A stretch of DNA of 64,000 bases from Vicugna pacos (taxonomy: Eukaryota; Chordata; Mammalia; Artiodactyla; Camelidae). This document shows positions 49,496 to 61,375 of this stretch, piece by piece (within the stretch, counting starts at the first letter, position 1; the number at the start of each line of letters is the position of its first letter). Below the pieces are notes generated by a model that saw nothing but the letters and a program-made list of their open reading frames with translations, was not told the DNA's origin and searched no databases. Where the stretch lies: assembly GCF_048564905.1 (NCBI RefSeq), contig NW_027328721.1:38770870-38834869 (forward strand). Reading direction: 5' to 3'. The translations under genes were made by a program, and so were the position numbers.

Positions 49496-50042
49496 GTCGG
49501 CAGCGCGTGGGTTGTGACGGAAAGCCTAAGTTCGTCTCCCCTGAGGTTTTTCCTTATGTCTCTGTGCCAGGGAATGCTAGGGGGGTTTGCAGGTTATCCC
49601 AGTGACAGGGGCTGCCTCCCCAAGGTCAGGAAAGTTATTTCTCGGACTTCCCCGAACAGGGAACACCTGTGACTGAAGAGAGCTGCGTGGAGTTGTCTCT
49701 CGAGCTCCCCCACGCAATGACAATGGTCCCGGAATCCTGAGCGTGGGGAGGTTCCACCAACGGTCGGCAGCGCGTGGGTTCTAACGGAAAGCCGAAGCTC
49801 GTCTCCCCTGAGGGTTTTCCTAATGTCTCTGTGCCAGGGAATGTTAGGGGATTTTGCAGAATATCCCAGTGACAGAAGCTGCCTCCCCAATTTCAGTGAA
49901 GGTATTTCTCGGACTTCCCCGAACAGGGAACACCTGTGACTGAAGAGAGCTGCGTGGAGTTGTCTCTCGAGCTCCCCCACGCACTGACAATGGTTCCGGA
50001 ATTCTGAGGGTGGGGAGGTTCCACCAACGGTCGGCAGCGCGT
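49283..50042 (+). repeat. Copy 2 of the second 9-monomer-period duplication
   Basis: Partner of 46880-47640. The first 210 bp overlap the end of the 4003-bp duplication. The TTCTTGATCTT monomer therefore belongs to two block duplications with different periods, so it was reused in successive exchanges. Confidence 0.75.
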
Positions 50043-52382
50043 GGGTTCTAACGGAAAGCCTAAGCTCGTCTCCCCTGAGTGTTTTCCTAATGTCTCTGTG
50101 CCAGGGAATGCTAGGGGGGTTTGCAGGATATCCCAGTGACAGAAGCTGCCTCCCCAATGTCAGGGAAGATATTTCTCGGACTTCCCCGAACAGGGAACAC
50201 CTGTGACTGAAGAGAGCTGCGTGGAGTTGTCTCTCGAGCTCCCCCACGCACTGACAATGGTTCCGGAATCCTGAGCGTGGGGAGGTTCCACCAAATGTCG
50301 GCAGCGCGTGGGTTCAAACGGAAAGCCTAAGCTCGTCTCCCCTGAGGGTTTTCCTAATGTCTCTGTGCCAGGGAATGCTAGGAGGGTTTGCAGGATATCC
50401 CAGTGTCAGAGGCTGCTTCCCCAAGGTCAGGGAAGTTATTTCTCGGACTTCCCCGAACAGGGAAAACCTGTGACTGAAGAGAGCTGCGTGGAGTTGTCTC
50501 TCGAGCTCCCCCACGCACTGACAATGTTTCCGGAATCCTGAGCGTGGGGAGGTTCCACCAACGGTCGGCAGAGTGTGGGTTGTAACGGAAAGCCTATGCT
50601 CGTCTACCCTGAGGGTTTTCCTAATGTCTCTGTGCCGGGGAGTGCTAGGGAGGTTTGCAGGATATCCCAGTGACGGAGGTTGCCTCCCCAAGGTCAGGGA
50701 ATGTATTTCTCGGACTTCCCCGAACAGGGAACAGCTGTGACTGAAGGGAGCTGCGTGGAGTTCTCTCTCGAGCTCCCCCACGCTCTGACAATGATTCCGG
50801 AATCCTGAGCGTGGGGAGGTTCCATCAACGGTCGGCAGCGCGTGGGTTCTAACGGAAAGCCTAAGCTCGTCTCCCCTGAGGGTTTTCCTAATGTCTCTGT
50901 GCCAGGGAATGCTAGGAGGGTTTGCAGGATATCCCAGTGACAGAGGCTGCTTCCCAAAGGTCAGGGAAGTTATTTCTCGGACTTCCCCAACAGGCAAAAC
51001 CTGTGACTGAAGAGAGCTGCGTGGAGTTGTCTCTCGAGCTCCCCCACGCACTGACAATGGTTCCGGAATCCTGAGAGTGGGGAGGTTCCACCAACGGTCG
51101 GCAGCGCGTGGATTCTAACGGAAAGCCTAAGCTCGTCTCCCCTGAGGGTTTTCCAAATGTCTCTCTGCCAGGGAATGCTAGGTGTGTTTGCAGGATATCC
51201 CAGTGACAGAGGCTGCCTCCCCAAGGTCAGGGAAGGTATTTCTCGGACTTCCCCGAACAAGGAACACCTGTGACTGAAGAGAGCTTCGTGGAGGTGTCTC
51301 TCGAGCTCCCCCACGCACTGACAATGGTTCCGGAATCCTGAGCGTGGGGAGGTTCCACCAACGGTCGGCAGCGCGTGGGTTCTAACGGAAAGCCTAAGCT
51401 CGTCTCCCCTGAGGGTTTTCCTAATGTCTCTGTGCCAGGGAATGCTAGGGGGGTTTGCAGGATATCCCAGTGACAGAAGCTGCCTCCCCAATGTCAGGGA
51501 AGGTATTTCTCGGACTTCCCCGAAAAGGGAACACCTGTGACTGAAGAGAGCTGCGTGGTGTTGTCTCACGAGCTCCCCCACGCACTGACAATGGTTCCGG
51601 AATCCTGATTGTGGGGAGGTTCCACCAAATGTCGGCAGCACGTGGGTTCAAACGGAAAGCCTAAGCTCGTCTCCCCTGAGGTTTTTCCTAATTTCTCTTT
51701 GCCAGGGAATGCTATGAGGGTTTGCAGGATATCCCAGTGACAGAGGCTGCTTCCCCAAGGTCAGGGAAGTTATTTCTCGGTCTTCCCCGAACAGGCAAAA
51801 CCTGTGACTGAAGAGAGCTGCGTGGAGTTTTCTCTCGAGCTCCCCCACGCACTGACAATGGTTCCGGAATCCTGAGCGTGGGGAGTTTCCACCAACGGTC
51901 GGCAGCGCGTGGATTCTAACGGAAAGCCTAAGTTCGTCTCCCCTGAGGGTTTTCCTAATGTCTCTTTGCCAGGGAATGCTAGGGGGTTTTGCAGGATATC
52001 CCAGTGACAGAGGCTGCCTCCCCAAGTTCAGGGAAGATATTTCTCGGACTTCCTCGAACAGGGAACACCTGTGACTGAAGAGAGCTGCGTGGAGTTGTCT
52101 CTCGAGCTCCCCCACACACTGACAATGGTTCCGGAATCGTGAGCGTGGGGAGGATCCACCAACGGTCGGCAGCGCGTGGGTTCTAACGGAAAGCCTAAGC
52201 TCGTCTCCCCTGAGGATTTTACTAATTTCTCTGTGCCAGGGAATGCTAGGGGGGTTTGCAGGATATCCCAGTGACAGAGGCTGCCTCCCCAAGATCTGGG
52301 AAGGTATTTCTCGGACTTCCCCGAACAGGGAACATCTGTGACTGAAGAGAGCTGCGTGGAGTTGTCTCTCGAGCTCCCCCAC
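50043..52382 (+). repeat. A-type monomers including another 9-mer-like trimer
   Basis: The part at 51470-52150 repeats an order seen inside the 9-mer: CAGAAGCTGCC with CAATGTCAGGG, CAAATGTCGGCAGC with GGTTCAAACGG, GCAAAACCTG, GGGAGTTTCCACC with GTGGATTC, GATATTTCTCGG with CCTCGAACAGG, then GAGGATCCACC. The monomer at 50568 (GGCAGAGTGTGGGTTGTAACGG) is an early relative of one used in the 11-mer (54838, 56170, 57775, 59107). Confidence 0.7.
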
Positions 52383-53498
52383 GCACTGACAATGTTTCCG
52401 GAATCCTGAGCGTGGGGAGGTTCCACCAACGGTCGGCAGCGCGTGGGTTCTAACGGACAGCCTAAGCTCGTCTCCCCTGAGGGTTTTCCTAATGTCACTG
52501 TGCCAGGGAATGCTAGGGGGGTTTGCAGGATATCCCAGTGACAGAGGCAGCCTCCCCAAGATCAGGGAAGGTATTTCTCGGACTTCCCCGTACAGGGAAC
52601 ACCTGTGACTGAAGAGAGCTACGTGAAGTTGTCTCTCGAGCTCCCCCACGCACTGACAATGGTTCCGGAATCCTGAGCGTGGGGAGGATCCACCAACGGT
52701 CGGCAGGGCGTGGGTTCTAACGGAAAGCCGAAGCTCGTCTCCCCTGAGGGTTTTCCTAATGTCTCTGTGCCAGGGAATGCTAGGGGGGTTTGCAGGATAT
52801 CCCAGTGACAGAGGCTGCCTCCACATGGTCAGGGAAGTTATTTCTCGGACTTCCCCGAACAGGGAACACCTGTGACTGAAGAGAGCTGCGTGGAGATTTC
52901 TCTCGAGCTCCCCCACGCACTGACAATGATTCCGGAATCCTGAGCGTGGGGAGGTTCCACCAACGGTCGACAGCGCGTGGGTTCTAACGGAAAGCGTAAG
53001 CTCGTCTTCCCTGAGGGTTTTCCTAATGTCTCTCTGCCAGGGAATGCTAGGGGTGTTTGCAGGATATCCCAGTGACAGAGGCTGCCTCCCCAAGGTCAGG
53101 GAAGGTATTTCTCGGACTTCCCCGAACAGGGAACACCTGTGACTGAAGAGAGCTGCGTGGAGTTGTCTCTCGAGCTCCCCCACGCACTAACAATGTTTCC
53201 GGAATACTGAGCGTGGGGAGGTTCCACCAACGGTCGGCAGCGTGTGGGTTCTAACGGAAAGCCTAAGCTCGTCTCCCCTGAGTGTTTTCCTAATGTCTCT
53301 GTGCCAGGGAATGCTAGGGGGGTTTGCAGGATATCCCAGGGACAGAGGCTGCCTCCCCAAGTTCAGGGAAGTTATTTCTTGATCTTCCCCGAACAGGGAA
53401 CACCTGTGACTGAAGAGAGCTGCGTGGAGTTGTCTCTCGAGCTCCCCCACGCACTGACAATGGTTCCGGAATCCAGAGCGTGGGGAGGTTCCACCAAC
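52383..53498 (+). repeat. Copy 2 of the 4003-bp duplication
   Basis: Partner of 48380-49495 with the same marker order. In the last monomer the usual AATCCTGAGCG is AATCCAGAGCG (53471). That removes a stop present in almost every other unit in one plus frame and explains an isolated longer plus-strand open stretch at 53244-53609. I attach no coding meaning to it. Confidence 0.78.
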
Positions 53499-53792
53499 GG
53501 TCGGCAGCGCGTGGGTTCTAACGGAAAACCAAAGCTCGTCTCCCCTGAGGGTTTTCCTAATGTCCCTGTGCCAGGGAATGTTAGGGGGTTTTGCAGAATA
53601 TCCCAGTGACTGAAGCTGCCTCCCCAATTTCAGTGAAGGTATTTCTCGGACTTCCCCGAACAGGGAACACCTGTGACTGAAGAGAACTGCGTGGAGTTGT
53701 CTCTCGTGCTCCCCCACGCACTGACTATGGTTCCGGAATACTGAGCGTGGGGAGGTTCCACCAACGGTCGGCAGCGCGTGGGTTCTAACGGA

Positions 53793-56729
53793 AAGCCTAA
53801 GCTCGTCTCCCCTGAGTGTTTTCCTAATTTCTCTGTGTCAGGGAATGCTAGGGGGGTTTGCAGGATATCCCAGGGACAGAGGCTGCCTCCCCAAGGTCAG
53901 GGAAGTTATTTCTTGATCTTCCCTGTACAGGGAACACCTGTGACTGAAGAGAGCTGCGTGGAGTTGTCTCTCGAGGTCCCCCACGCACTGACAATGTTTC
54001 CGGAATCCTGAGCGTGGGGAGGTTCCACCAACGGTCGGCAGCGCGTGGATTCTAACGGAAAGCCGAAGCTCGTCTCCCCTGAGGGTTTTCCTAATGTCTC
54101 TCTGCCAGGGAATGCTAGGGGGGTTTGCAGGATATCCCAGTGACAGAAGCTGCCTCCCCAATGTCTGGGAAAGTTTTTCTCGGACTTCCCCGAACAGGGA
54201 ACACCTGTGACTGAAGAGAGCTGCGTGGAGTTGTCTCTCGAGGTCCCCCACGCACTGACAATGGTTCCAGAATCCTGAGCGTGGGGAGGTTCCAACAACG
54301 GTCGGCAGCGCGTGGGTTCTAACGGAAAGCCGAAGCTCGTCTCCCCTGAGGGTTTTCCTAATGTCTCTGTGCCAGGGAATGCTAGGGGGGTTTGCAGGAT
54401 ATCCCAGTGATAGAAGCTGCCTCCCCAATGTCAGGGAAGATATTTCTCGGACTTCCCCGAACAGGGAACACCTGTGACTGAAGACAGCTGCGTGGAGTTG
54501 TCTCTCGAGATCCCCCACGCACTGACAATGGTTCCGGAATCCTGAGCGTGGGGAGGTTCCACCAAATGTCGGCAGCGCGTGGGTTCAAACGGAAAGCCTA
54601 AGCTCATCTCCCCTGAGGGTTTTCTTAATATCTCTGTGCCAGGGAATGCTTGGAGGGTTTGCAGGATATCCCAGTGACAGAGGCTGCTTCCCCAAGGTCA
54701 GGGAAGTTATTTCTCGGACTTCCCCGAACAGGCAAAACCTGTGACTGAAGAGAGCTGCGTGGAGTTGTCTCTCGAGCTCCCCCACGCACTGACAATGGTT
54801 CCGGAATCCTGAGCGTGGGGAGGTTCCACCAACGGTCGGCAGAGTGTGGGTTGTAACGGAAAGCCTATGCTCGTCTACCCTGAGGGTTTTCCTAATGTCT
54901 CTGTGCCAGGGAGTGCTAGGGAGGTTTGCAGGATATCCTAGTGATGGAGGCTGCCTCCCCAAGGTCAGGGAATGTATTTCTCGGACTTCCCCGGACAGGG
55001 AATATCTGTGACTGAAGAGAGCTGCGGGGAGTTGTCTCTCGATCTCCCCGATGCACTGACAATGGTTCCGGAATCCTGAGCGTCGGGAGGTTCCACCAAC
55101 GGTCGGCAGCGCGTTGGTTCTAACGGAATGCCTAAGCTCGTCTCCCATGAGGGTTTTCCTTATGTCTCTGTGCCAGGGAATGCTAGGGGGGTTTGCAGGA
55201 TATCCCAGTGACAGAGGCTGCCTCCCCACGGTCAGGGAAGGTATTTCTCGGACTTCCCCGTACAGGGAACACCTGTGACTGAAGAGAGCTACGTGGAGTT
55301 GTCTCTCGAGCTCCCCCACGCACTGACAATGTTTCCTGAATCCTGAGCGTGGGGAGGTTCCACCAACGGTCGGCAGCACGTGGGTTCTAACGGAATGCCT
55401 AAGCTCGTCTCCCCTGAGGGTTTTCCTAATATCTCTGTGCCAGGGAATGCTAGGGGGATTTGCAGGATATCCCAGTGACAGAGGCTGCCTCCCCAAGCTC
55501 AGGGAATTTATTTCTCGGACTTCCCCGAACAGGGAACAACTGTGACTGAAGAGAGCTGCGTGGAGTTGTCTCTCGAGGTCCCCCACGCACTGACAATGGT
55601 TCCGGAATCCTGAGCGTGGGGAGGTTCCGCCAACGGTCGGCAGCGCGTGGGTTCTAACGGTAAGCCGAAGCTCGCCTCCCCTGAGGGTTTTCCTAATGTC
55701 TCTGTGCCAGGGAATTCTAGGGGGGTTTGCAGGATATCCCAGTGACAGAAGCTGCCTCCCCAATGTCAGGGAAGATATTTCTCGGACTTCCCCGAACAGG
55801 GAACACCTGTGACTGAAGAGAGATGCGTGGAGTTGTCTCTCGAGCTCCCCCACGCACTGACAATGGTTCCGGAATCCTGAGCGTGGGGAGGTTCCACCAA
55901 ATGTCGGCAGTGCGTGGGTTCTAACGGAAAGCCTAAGCTCGTCTCCCCTGAGTGTTTTCCTAATGTCTCTGTGCCAGGGAATGCTAGGAGTGTTTGCAGG
56001 ATATCCCAGTGACAGAGGCTGCTTCCCCAAGGTCAGAGAAGTTATTTCTCGGACTTCCCCGAACAGGCAAAACCTGTGACTGAAGAGAGTTGCGTGGAGT
56101 TTTCTCTCGAGCTCCCCCACGCACTGACAATTGTTCCGGAATCCTGAGCGAGGGGAGGTTCCACCAACGGTCGGCAGAGTGTGGGTTGTAACGGAAAGAC
56201 TTAGCTCGTCTACCCTGAGGTTTTTCCTAATGTCACTGTGCCAGGGAGTTCTAAGGAGGTTTGCAGGATATCCCAGTTACGGAGGCTGCCTCCCCAAGGT
56301 CAGGGAATGTATTTCTCGGACTTCACCGGACAGGGAATATCTGTGACTGAAGAGAGCTGCGTGGAGTTGTCTCTCGATCTCCCCGACGCACTGACAATGG
56401 TTCCGGAATCCTGAGCGTCAGGAGGTTCCACCAACGGTCGGCAGCGCGTTGGTTCTAACGGAATGCCTAAGCTCATCTCCCATGAGGGTTTTCCATATGT
56501 CTCTGTGCCAGGGAATGCTAGGGGGTTTTGCAGGATATCCCAGTGACAGAGGCTGCCTCCCCACGGTCAGGGAAGGTATTTCTCGGACTTCCCCGTACAG
56601 GGAACACCTGTGACTGAAGAGAGCTGCGTGGAGTTGTCTCTCGAGTTCCCCCACGCACTGACAATGGTTCCGGAATCTTGAGCGTGGGGAGGTTCCTCCA
56701 ACGGTCGTCAGCGCTTGGGTTCTAACGGT
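53793..56729 (+). repeat. 11-mer higher-order repeat (2937 bp), copy 1
   Basis: Eleven monomers followed by a second, nearly complete copy at exactly 2937 bp. Markers in order include TCTCTGTGTCAGGG, TTCTTGATCTTCCCTGTACAGG, GGGAAAGTTT, CCAGTGATAGAAGC, GAAGACAGCTGCG, CAAATGTCGG, AATGCTTGGAGGG, GCAAAACCTG, GGCAGAGTGTGG, GGGAGTGCTAGGGAGG, GACAGGGAATATCTG, GAGCGTCGGGAGG, CTCCCATGAGG, CTCCCCACGGTC, AACGGTAAGCCGAAGCTCGCC and GAGCGAGGGGAGG. The left edge, near 53793, lies inside AACGGAAAGCC. Confidence 0.9.
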
Positions 56730-59580
56730 AAGCCTAAGCTCGTCTCCCCTGAGTGTTTTCCTAATTTCTCTGTGTCAGGGAATGCTAGGGGGGTTTGCAG
56801 GATATCCCAGGGACAGAGGCTGCCTCCCCAAGGTCAGGGAAGTTATTTCTTGATCTTCCCTGTACAGGGAACACCTGTGACTGAAGAGAGCTGCGTGGAG
56901 TTGTCTCTCGAGGTCCCCCACGCACTGACAATGTTTCCGGAATCCTGAGCGTGGGGAGGTTCCACCAACGGTCGGCAGCGCGTGGATTCTAACGGAAAGC
57001 CGAAGCTCGTCTCCCCTGAGGGTTTTCCTAATGTCTCTCTGCCAGGGAATGCTAGGGGGGTTTGCAGGATATCCCAGTGACAGAAGCTGCCTCCCCAATG
57101 TCAGGGAAAGTTTATCTCGGACTTCCCCGAACAGGGAACACCTGTGACTGAAGAGAGCTGCGTGGAGTTGTCTCTCGAGGTCCCCCACGCACTGACAATG
57201 GTTCCAGAATCCTGAGCGTGGGGAGGTTCCAACAACGGTCGGCAGCGCGTGGGTTCTAACGGAAAGCCGAAGCTCGTCTCCTCTGAGGGTTTTCCTAATG
57301 TCTCTGTGCCAGGGAATGCTAGGGGGGTTTGCAGGATATCCCAGTGATAGAAGCTGCCTCCCCAATGTCAGGGAATATATTTCTCGGACTTCCCCGAACA
57401 GGGAACACCTGTGACTGAAGACAGCTGCGTGGAGTTGTCTCTCGAGCTCCCCCACGCACTGACAATGGTTCCGGAATCCTGAGCGTGGGGAGGTTCCACC
57501 AAATGTCGGCAGCGCGTGGGTTCAAACGGAAAGCCTAAGCTCATCTCCCCTGAGGGTTTTCTTAATGTCTCTGTGCCAGGGAATGCTTGGAGGGTTTGCA
57601 GGATATCCCAGTGACAGAGGCTGCTTCCCCAAGGTCAGGGAAGTTATTTCTCGGACTTCCCCGAACAGGCAAAACCTGTGACTGAAGAGAGCTGCGTGGA
57701 GTTGTCTCTCGAGCTCCCCCACGCACTGACAATGGTTCCGGAATCCTGAGCGTGGGGAGGTTCCACCAACGGTCGGCAGAGTGTGGTTTGTAACGGAAAG
57801 CCTATGCTCGTCTACCCTGAGGGTTTTCCTAATGTCTCTGTGCCAGGGAGTGCTAGGGAGGTTTGCAGGATATCCTAGTGATGGAGGCTGCCTCCCCAAG
57901 GTCAGGGAATGTATTTCTCGGACTTCCCCGGACAGGGAATATCTGTGACTGAAGAGAGCTGCGGGGAGTTGTCTCTCGATCTCCCCGATGCACTGACAAT
58001 GGTTCCGGAATCCTGAGCGTCGGGAGGTTCCACCAACGGTCGGCAGCGCGTTGGTTCTAACGGAATGCCTAAGCTCGTCTCCCATGAGGGTTTTCCTTAT
58101 GTCTCTGTGCCAGGGAATGCTAGGGGGGTTTGCAGGATATCCCAGTGACAGAGGCTGCCTCCCCACGGTCAGGGAAGGTATTTCTCGGACTTCCCCGTAC
58201 AGGGAACACCTGTGACTGAAGAGAGCTACGTGGAGTTGTCTCTCGAGCTCCCCCACGCACTGACAATGTTTCCTGAATACTGAGCGTGGGGAGGTTCCAC
58301 CAACGGTCGGCAGCACGTGGGTTCTAACGGAATGCCTAAGCTCGTCTCCCCTGAGGGTTTTCCTAATATCTCTGTGCCAGGGAATGCTAGGGGGATTTGC
58401 AGGATATCCCAGTGACAGAGGCTGCCTCCCCAAGCTCAGGGAATTTATTTCTCGGACTTCCCCGAACAGGGAACAACTGTGAATGAAGAGAGCTGCGTGG
58501 AGTTGTCTCTCGAGCTCCCCCACACACTGACAATGGTTCCGGAATCCTGAGCGTGGGGAGGTTCCGCCAACGGTCGGCAGCGCGTGGGTTCTAACGGTAA
58601 GCCGAAGCTCGCCTCCCCTGAGGGTTTTCCTAATGTCTCTGTGCCAGGGAATTCTAGGGGGGTTTGCAGGATATCCCAGTGACAGAAGCTGCCTCCCCAA
58701 TGTCAGGGAAGATATTTCTCGGACTTCCCCGAACAGGGAACACCTGTGACTGAAGAGAGATGCGTGGAGTTGTCTCTCGAGCTCCCCCACGCACTGACAA
58801 TGGTTCCGGAATCCTGAGCGTGGGGAGGTTCCACCAAATGTCGGCAGTGCGTGGGTTCTAACGGAAAGCCTAAGCTCGTCTCCCCTGAGTGTTTTCCTAA
58901 TGTCTCTGTGCCAGGGAATGCTAGGAGTGTTTGCAGGATATCCCAGTGACAGAGGCTGCTTCCCCAAGGTCAGAGAAGTTATTTCTCGGACTTCCCCGAA
59001 CAGGCAAAACCTGTGACTGAAGAGAGTTGCGTGGAGTTTTCTCTCGAGCTCCCCCACGCACTGACAATTGTTCCGGAATCCTGAGCGAGGGGAGGTTCCA
59101 CCAACGGTCGGCAGAGTGTGGGTTGTAACGGAAAGATTTAGCTCGTCTACCCTGAGGTTTTTCCTAATGTCTCTGTGCCAGGGAGTGCTAGGGAGGTTTG
59201 CAGGATATCCCAGTTACGGAGGCTGCCTCCCCAAGGTCAGGGAATGTATTTCTCGGACTTCCCCGGACAGGGAATATCTGTGACTGAAGAGAGCTGCGTG
59301 GAGTTGTCTCTCGATCTCCCCGACGCACTGACAATGGTTCCGGAATCCTGAGCGTCAGGAGGTTCCACCAACGGTCGGCAGCGCGTTGGTTCTAACGGAA
59401 TGCCTAAGCTCGTCTCCCATGAGGGTTTTCCATATGTCTCTGTGCCAGGGAATGCTAGGGGGTTTTGCAGGATATCCCAGTGACAGAGGCTGCCTCCCCA
59501 CGGTCAGGGAAGGTATTTCTCGGACTTCCCCGTACAGGGAACACCTGTGACTGAAGAGAGCTGCGTGGAGTTGTCTCTCG
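56730..59580 (+). repeat. 11-mer higher-order repeat, copy 2 (about 10.7 monomers)
   Basis: Collinear with copy 1 without net indels. I noted roughly eighteen substitutions, for example TCTGGGAAAG against TCAGGGAAAG, GTGGGTTGT against GTGGTTTGT, AATCCTGAG against AATACTGAG, and GAGTTCTAAGG against GAGTGCTAGGG. That is about 99.4% identity. It ends near 59580, just short of a full unit, where GAGTTCCCCC of copy 1 becomes GAGATCCCCC and new sequence follows. Confidence 0.9.
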
Positions 59581-59609
59581 AGATCCCCCACGCACTGACA
59601 ATGGTTCCG

Positions 59610-60677
59610 GAATCCTGAGCATGGAGAGGTTCCACCAACGGTCGGCAGCGCGTGGATCCTAACGGAAAGCCTAAGCTCGTCTCCCCTGAGTGTTTTCCTA
59701 ATGTCTCTGTGCCAGGGAATGCTAGGGGGGTTTGCAGGATATCCCAGTGTCAGAGGCTGCTTCCCCAAGGTCAGGGAAGATATTTCTCGGACTTCCCCGA
59801 ACAGGGAACACCTGTGACTGAAGAAAGCTGCGTGGAATTGTCTCTCGAGCTCCCCCACGCACTGAAAATGTTTCCGGAATCCTGAGCGTGGGGAGGTTCC
59901 ACCAACGGTCGACAGAGCGTGGGTTGTAACGGCAAGCCTAAGCTCGTCTCCCATGAGGGTTTTTCTAATGTCTCTGTGCCAGGGAATGCTAGGGGGGTTT
60001 GCAGGATATCCCAGTGACAGAGGATGCTTCCCCAAGGTCAGGAAAGTTATTTCTCGGACTTCCCGGGTCAGGGAACACCTGTGACTGAAGAGAGCTGCAT
60101 GGAGTTGTCTCTCGATCTCCCCCACGCACTGACAATGGTTCCGGAATCCTGAGCGTGGGGAGGTTCCACCAACAGTCGGCAGCGCGTGGGTTCTAACGGA
60201 ATGCCTAAGCTAATCTCCCCTGAGGGTTTTCCTAATGTCTCTGTGCCAGGGAATGCTAGGGGGGTTTGCAGGATATCCCAGTGACAGAGCCTGCCTCCCG
60301 AAGGTCAGGGAAGATATTTCTCGGACTTCCCCGAACAGGGAACACCTGTGACTGAAGAGAGCTGCGTGGAGTTTTCTCTCGAGCTCCCCCACGCACTGAC
60401 AATGTTTCCGGAATACTGACCGTGGGGAGGTTCCACCAACGGTCGGCAGCGCGTGGGTTCGAACGGAATGCCTAAGCTCGTCTCCCCTGAGGGTTTTCCT
60501 AATGTCTCTGTGCCAGGGAATGCTAAGGGGGTTTGCAGGGTATCCCAGTGACAGAGGCTGCCTCCCCAAGGTCAGGGAAGGTATTTCTCAGACTTCCCCC
60601 GACAGGGAACACCTGTGACTGAAGAGAGCTGCGTGGAGTTGTCTCTCGATGTCCCCCACGCACTGACAATGGTTCCG
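59610..60677 (+). repeat. Tetramer higher-order repeat (1068 bp), copy 1
   Basis: Opened by GAGCATGGAGAGG with GTGGATCCTAACGG. It then has CCAACGGTCGACAGAGCGTG with GGTTGTAACGG and CTCCCATGAGGGTTTTTC, GACTTCCCGGGTCAGGG (60059), GAGAGCTGCATGG, and CCAACAGTCGGC with CTAAGCTAATCTCC. The order recurs 1068 bp downstream. The fourth monomer carries the only perfect GGGTTCGAACGG in this region (60457). Confidence 0.82.
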
Positions 60678-61375
60678 GAATCCTGAGCATGGGGAGGTTC
60701 CACCAACTGTCGGCAGCGCGTGGATCCTAACGGAAAGCCTAAGCTCGTCTCCCCTGAGGGTTTTCCTAATGTCTCTGTGCCAGGGAATGCTAGGTGGGTT
60801 TGCAGGATATCCCAGTGACAGAGGCTGCCTCGTCAAGGCCAGGGAAAATATTTCTCGGACTTCCCCGAACACGGAACAACTGTGACTGAAGAAAGCTGCG
60901 TGGAATTGTCTCTCGAGCTCCCCCACGCACTGAAAATGGTTCCGGAATCCTGAGCGTGGGGAGGTTCCACCAACGGTCGACAGAGCGTGGGTTGTAACGG
61001 AAAGCCTAAGCTCGTCTCCCATGAGGGTTTTTCTAATGTCTCTGAGCCAGGGAATGCTAGGGGGGTTTGCAGGTTATCCCAGTGACAGAGGCTGCCGCCC
61101 CAAGGTCAGGGAAGTTATTTCTCGGACTTCCCGGGTCAGGGAACACCTGTGACTGAAGAGAGCTGCATGGAGTTGTCTCTCGATCTCCCCCACGCACTGA
61201 CAATGGTTCCGGAATCCTGAGCGTGGGGAGGTTCCACCAACAGTCGGCAGCGCGTGGGTTCTAACGGAATGCCTAAGCTAATCTCCCCTGAGGCTTTTCC
61301 TAATTTCTCTGTGCCAGGGAATGCTAGGGGGGTTTGCAGGATATCCCAGTGACAGAGGCTACGTCCACAAGGTCA
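60678..61375 (+). repeat. Tetramer higher-order repeat (1068 bp), copy 2, partial
   Basis: About 2.6 monomers matching 59610-60307: GAGCATGGGGAGG with GTGGATCCTAACGG, CGACAGAGCGTGGGTTG, CTTCCCGGGTCAGGG (61127), CTGCATGG, CCAACAGTCGG and CTAAGCTAATC. The copies differ at about twenty positions, including a small rearranged CTCGTCAAGGCCAGGG near 60830. Confidence 0.8.

Noticed and set aside
53244-53609. Plus-strand open stretches of about 77 codons starting at ATGG/ATGCC-type codons in many monomers
   Set aside because: They recur once per monomer and stop at the TGA in AATCCTGAGCG. The longer one here arises only because that TGA is AGA in one unit. Nothing indicates translation.
60457-60468. 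RNA polymerase III B-box or tRNA-derived origin (GGTTCGAACGG; usual form GGTTCTAACGG)
   Set aside because: The final CC of the GGTTCGANNCC consensus is GG, almost all monomers lack the G after GGTTC, and no A-box lies at a suitable distance upstream.
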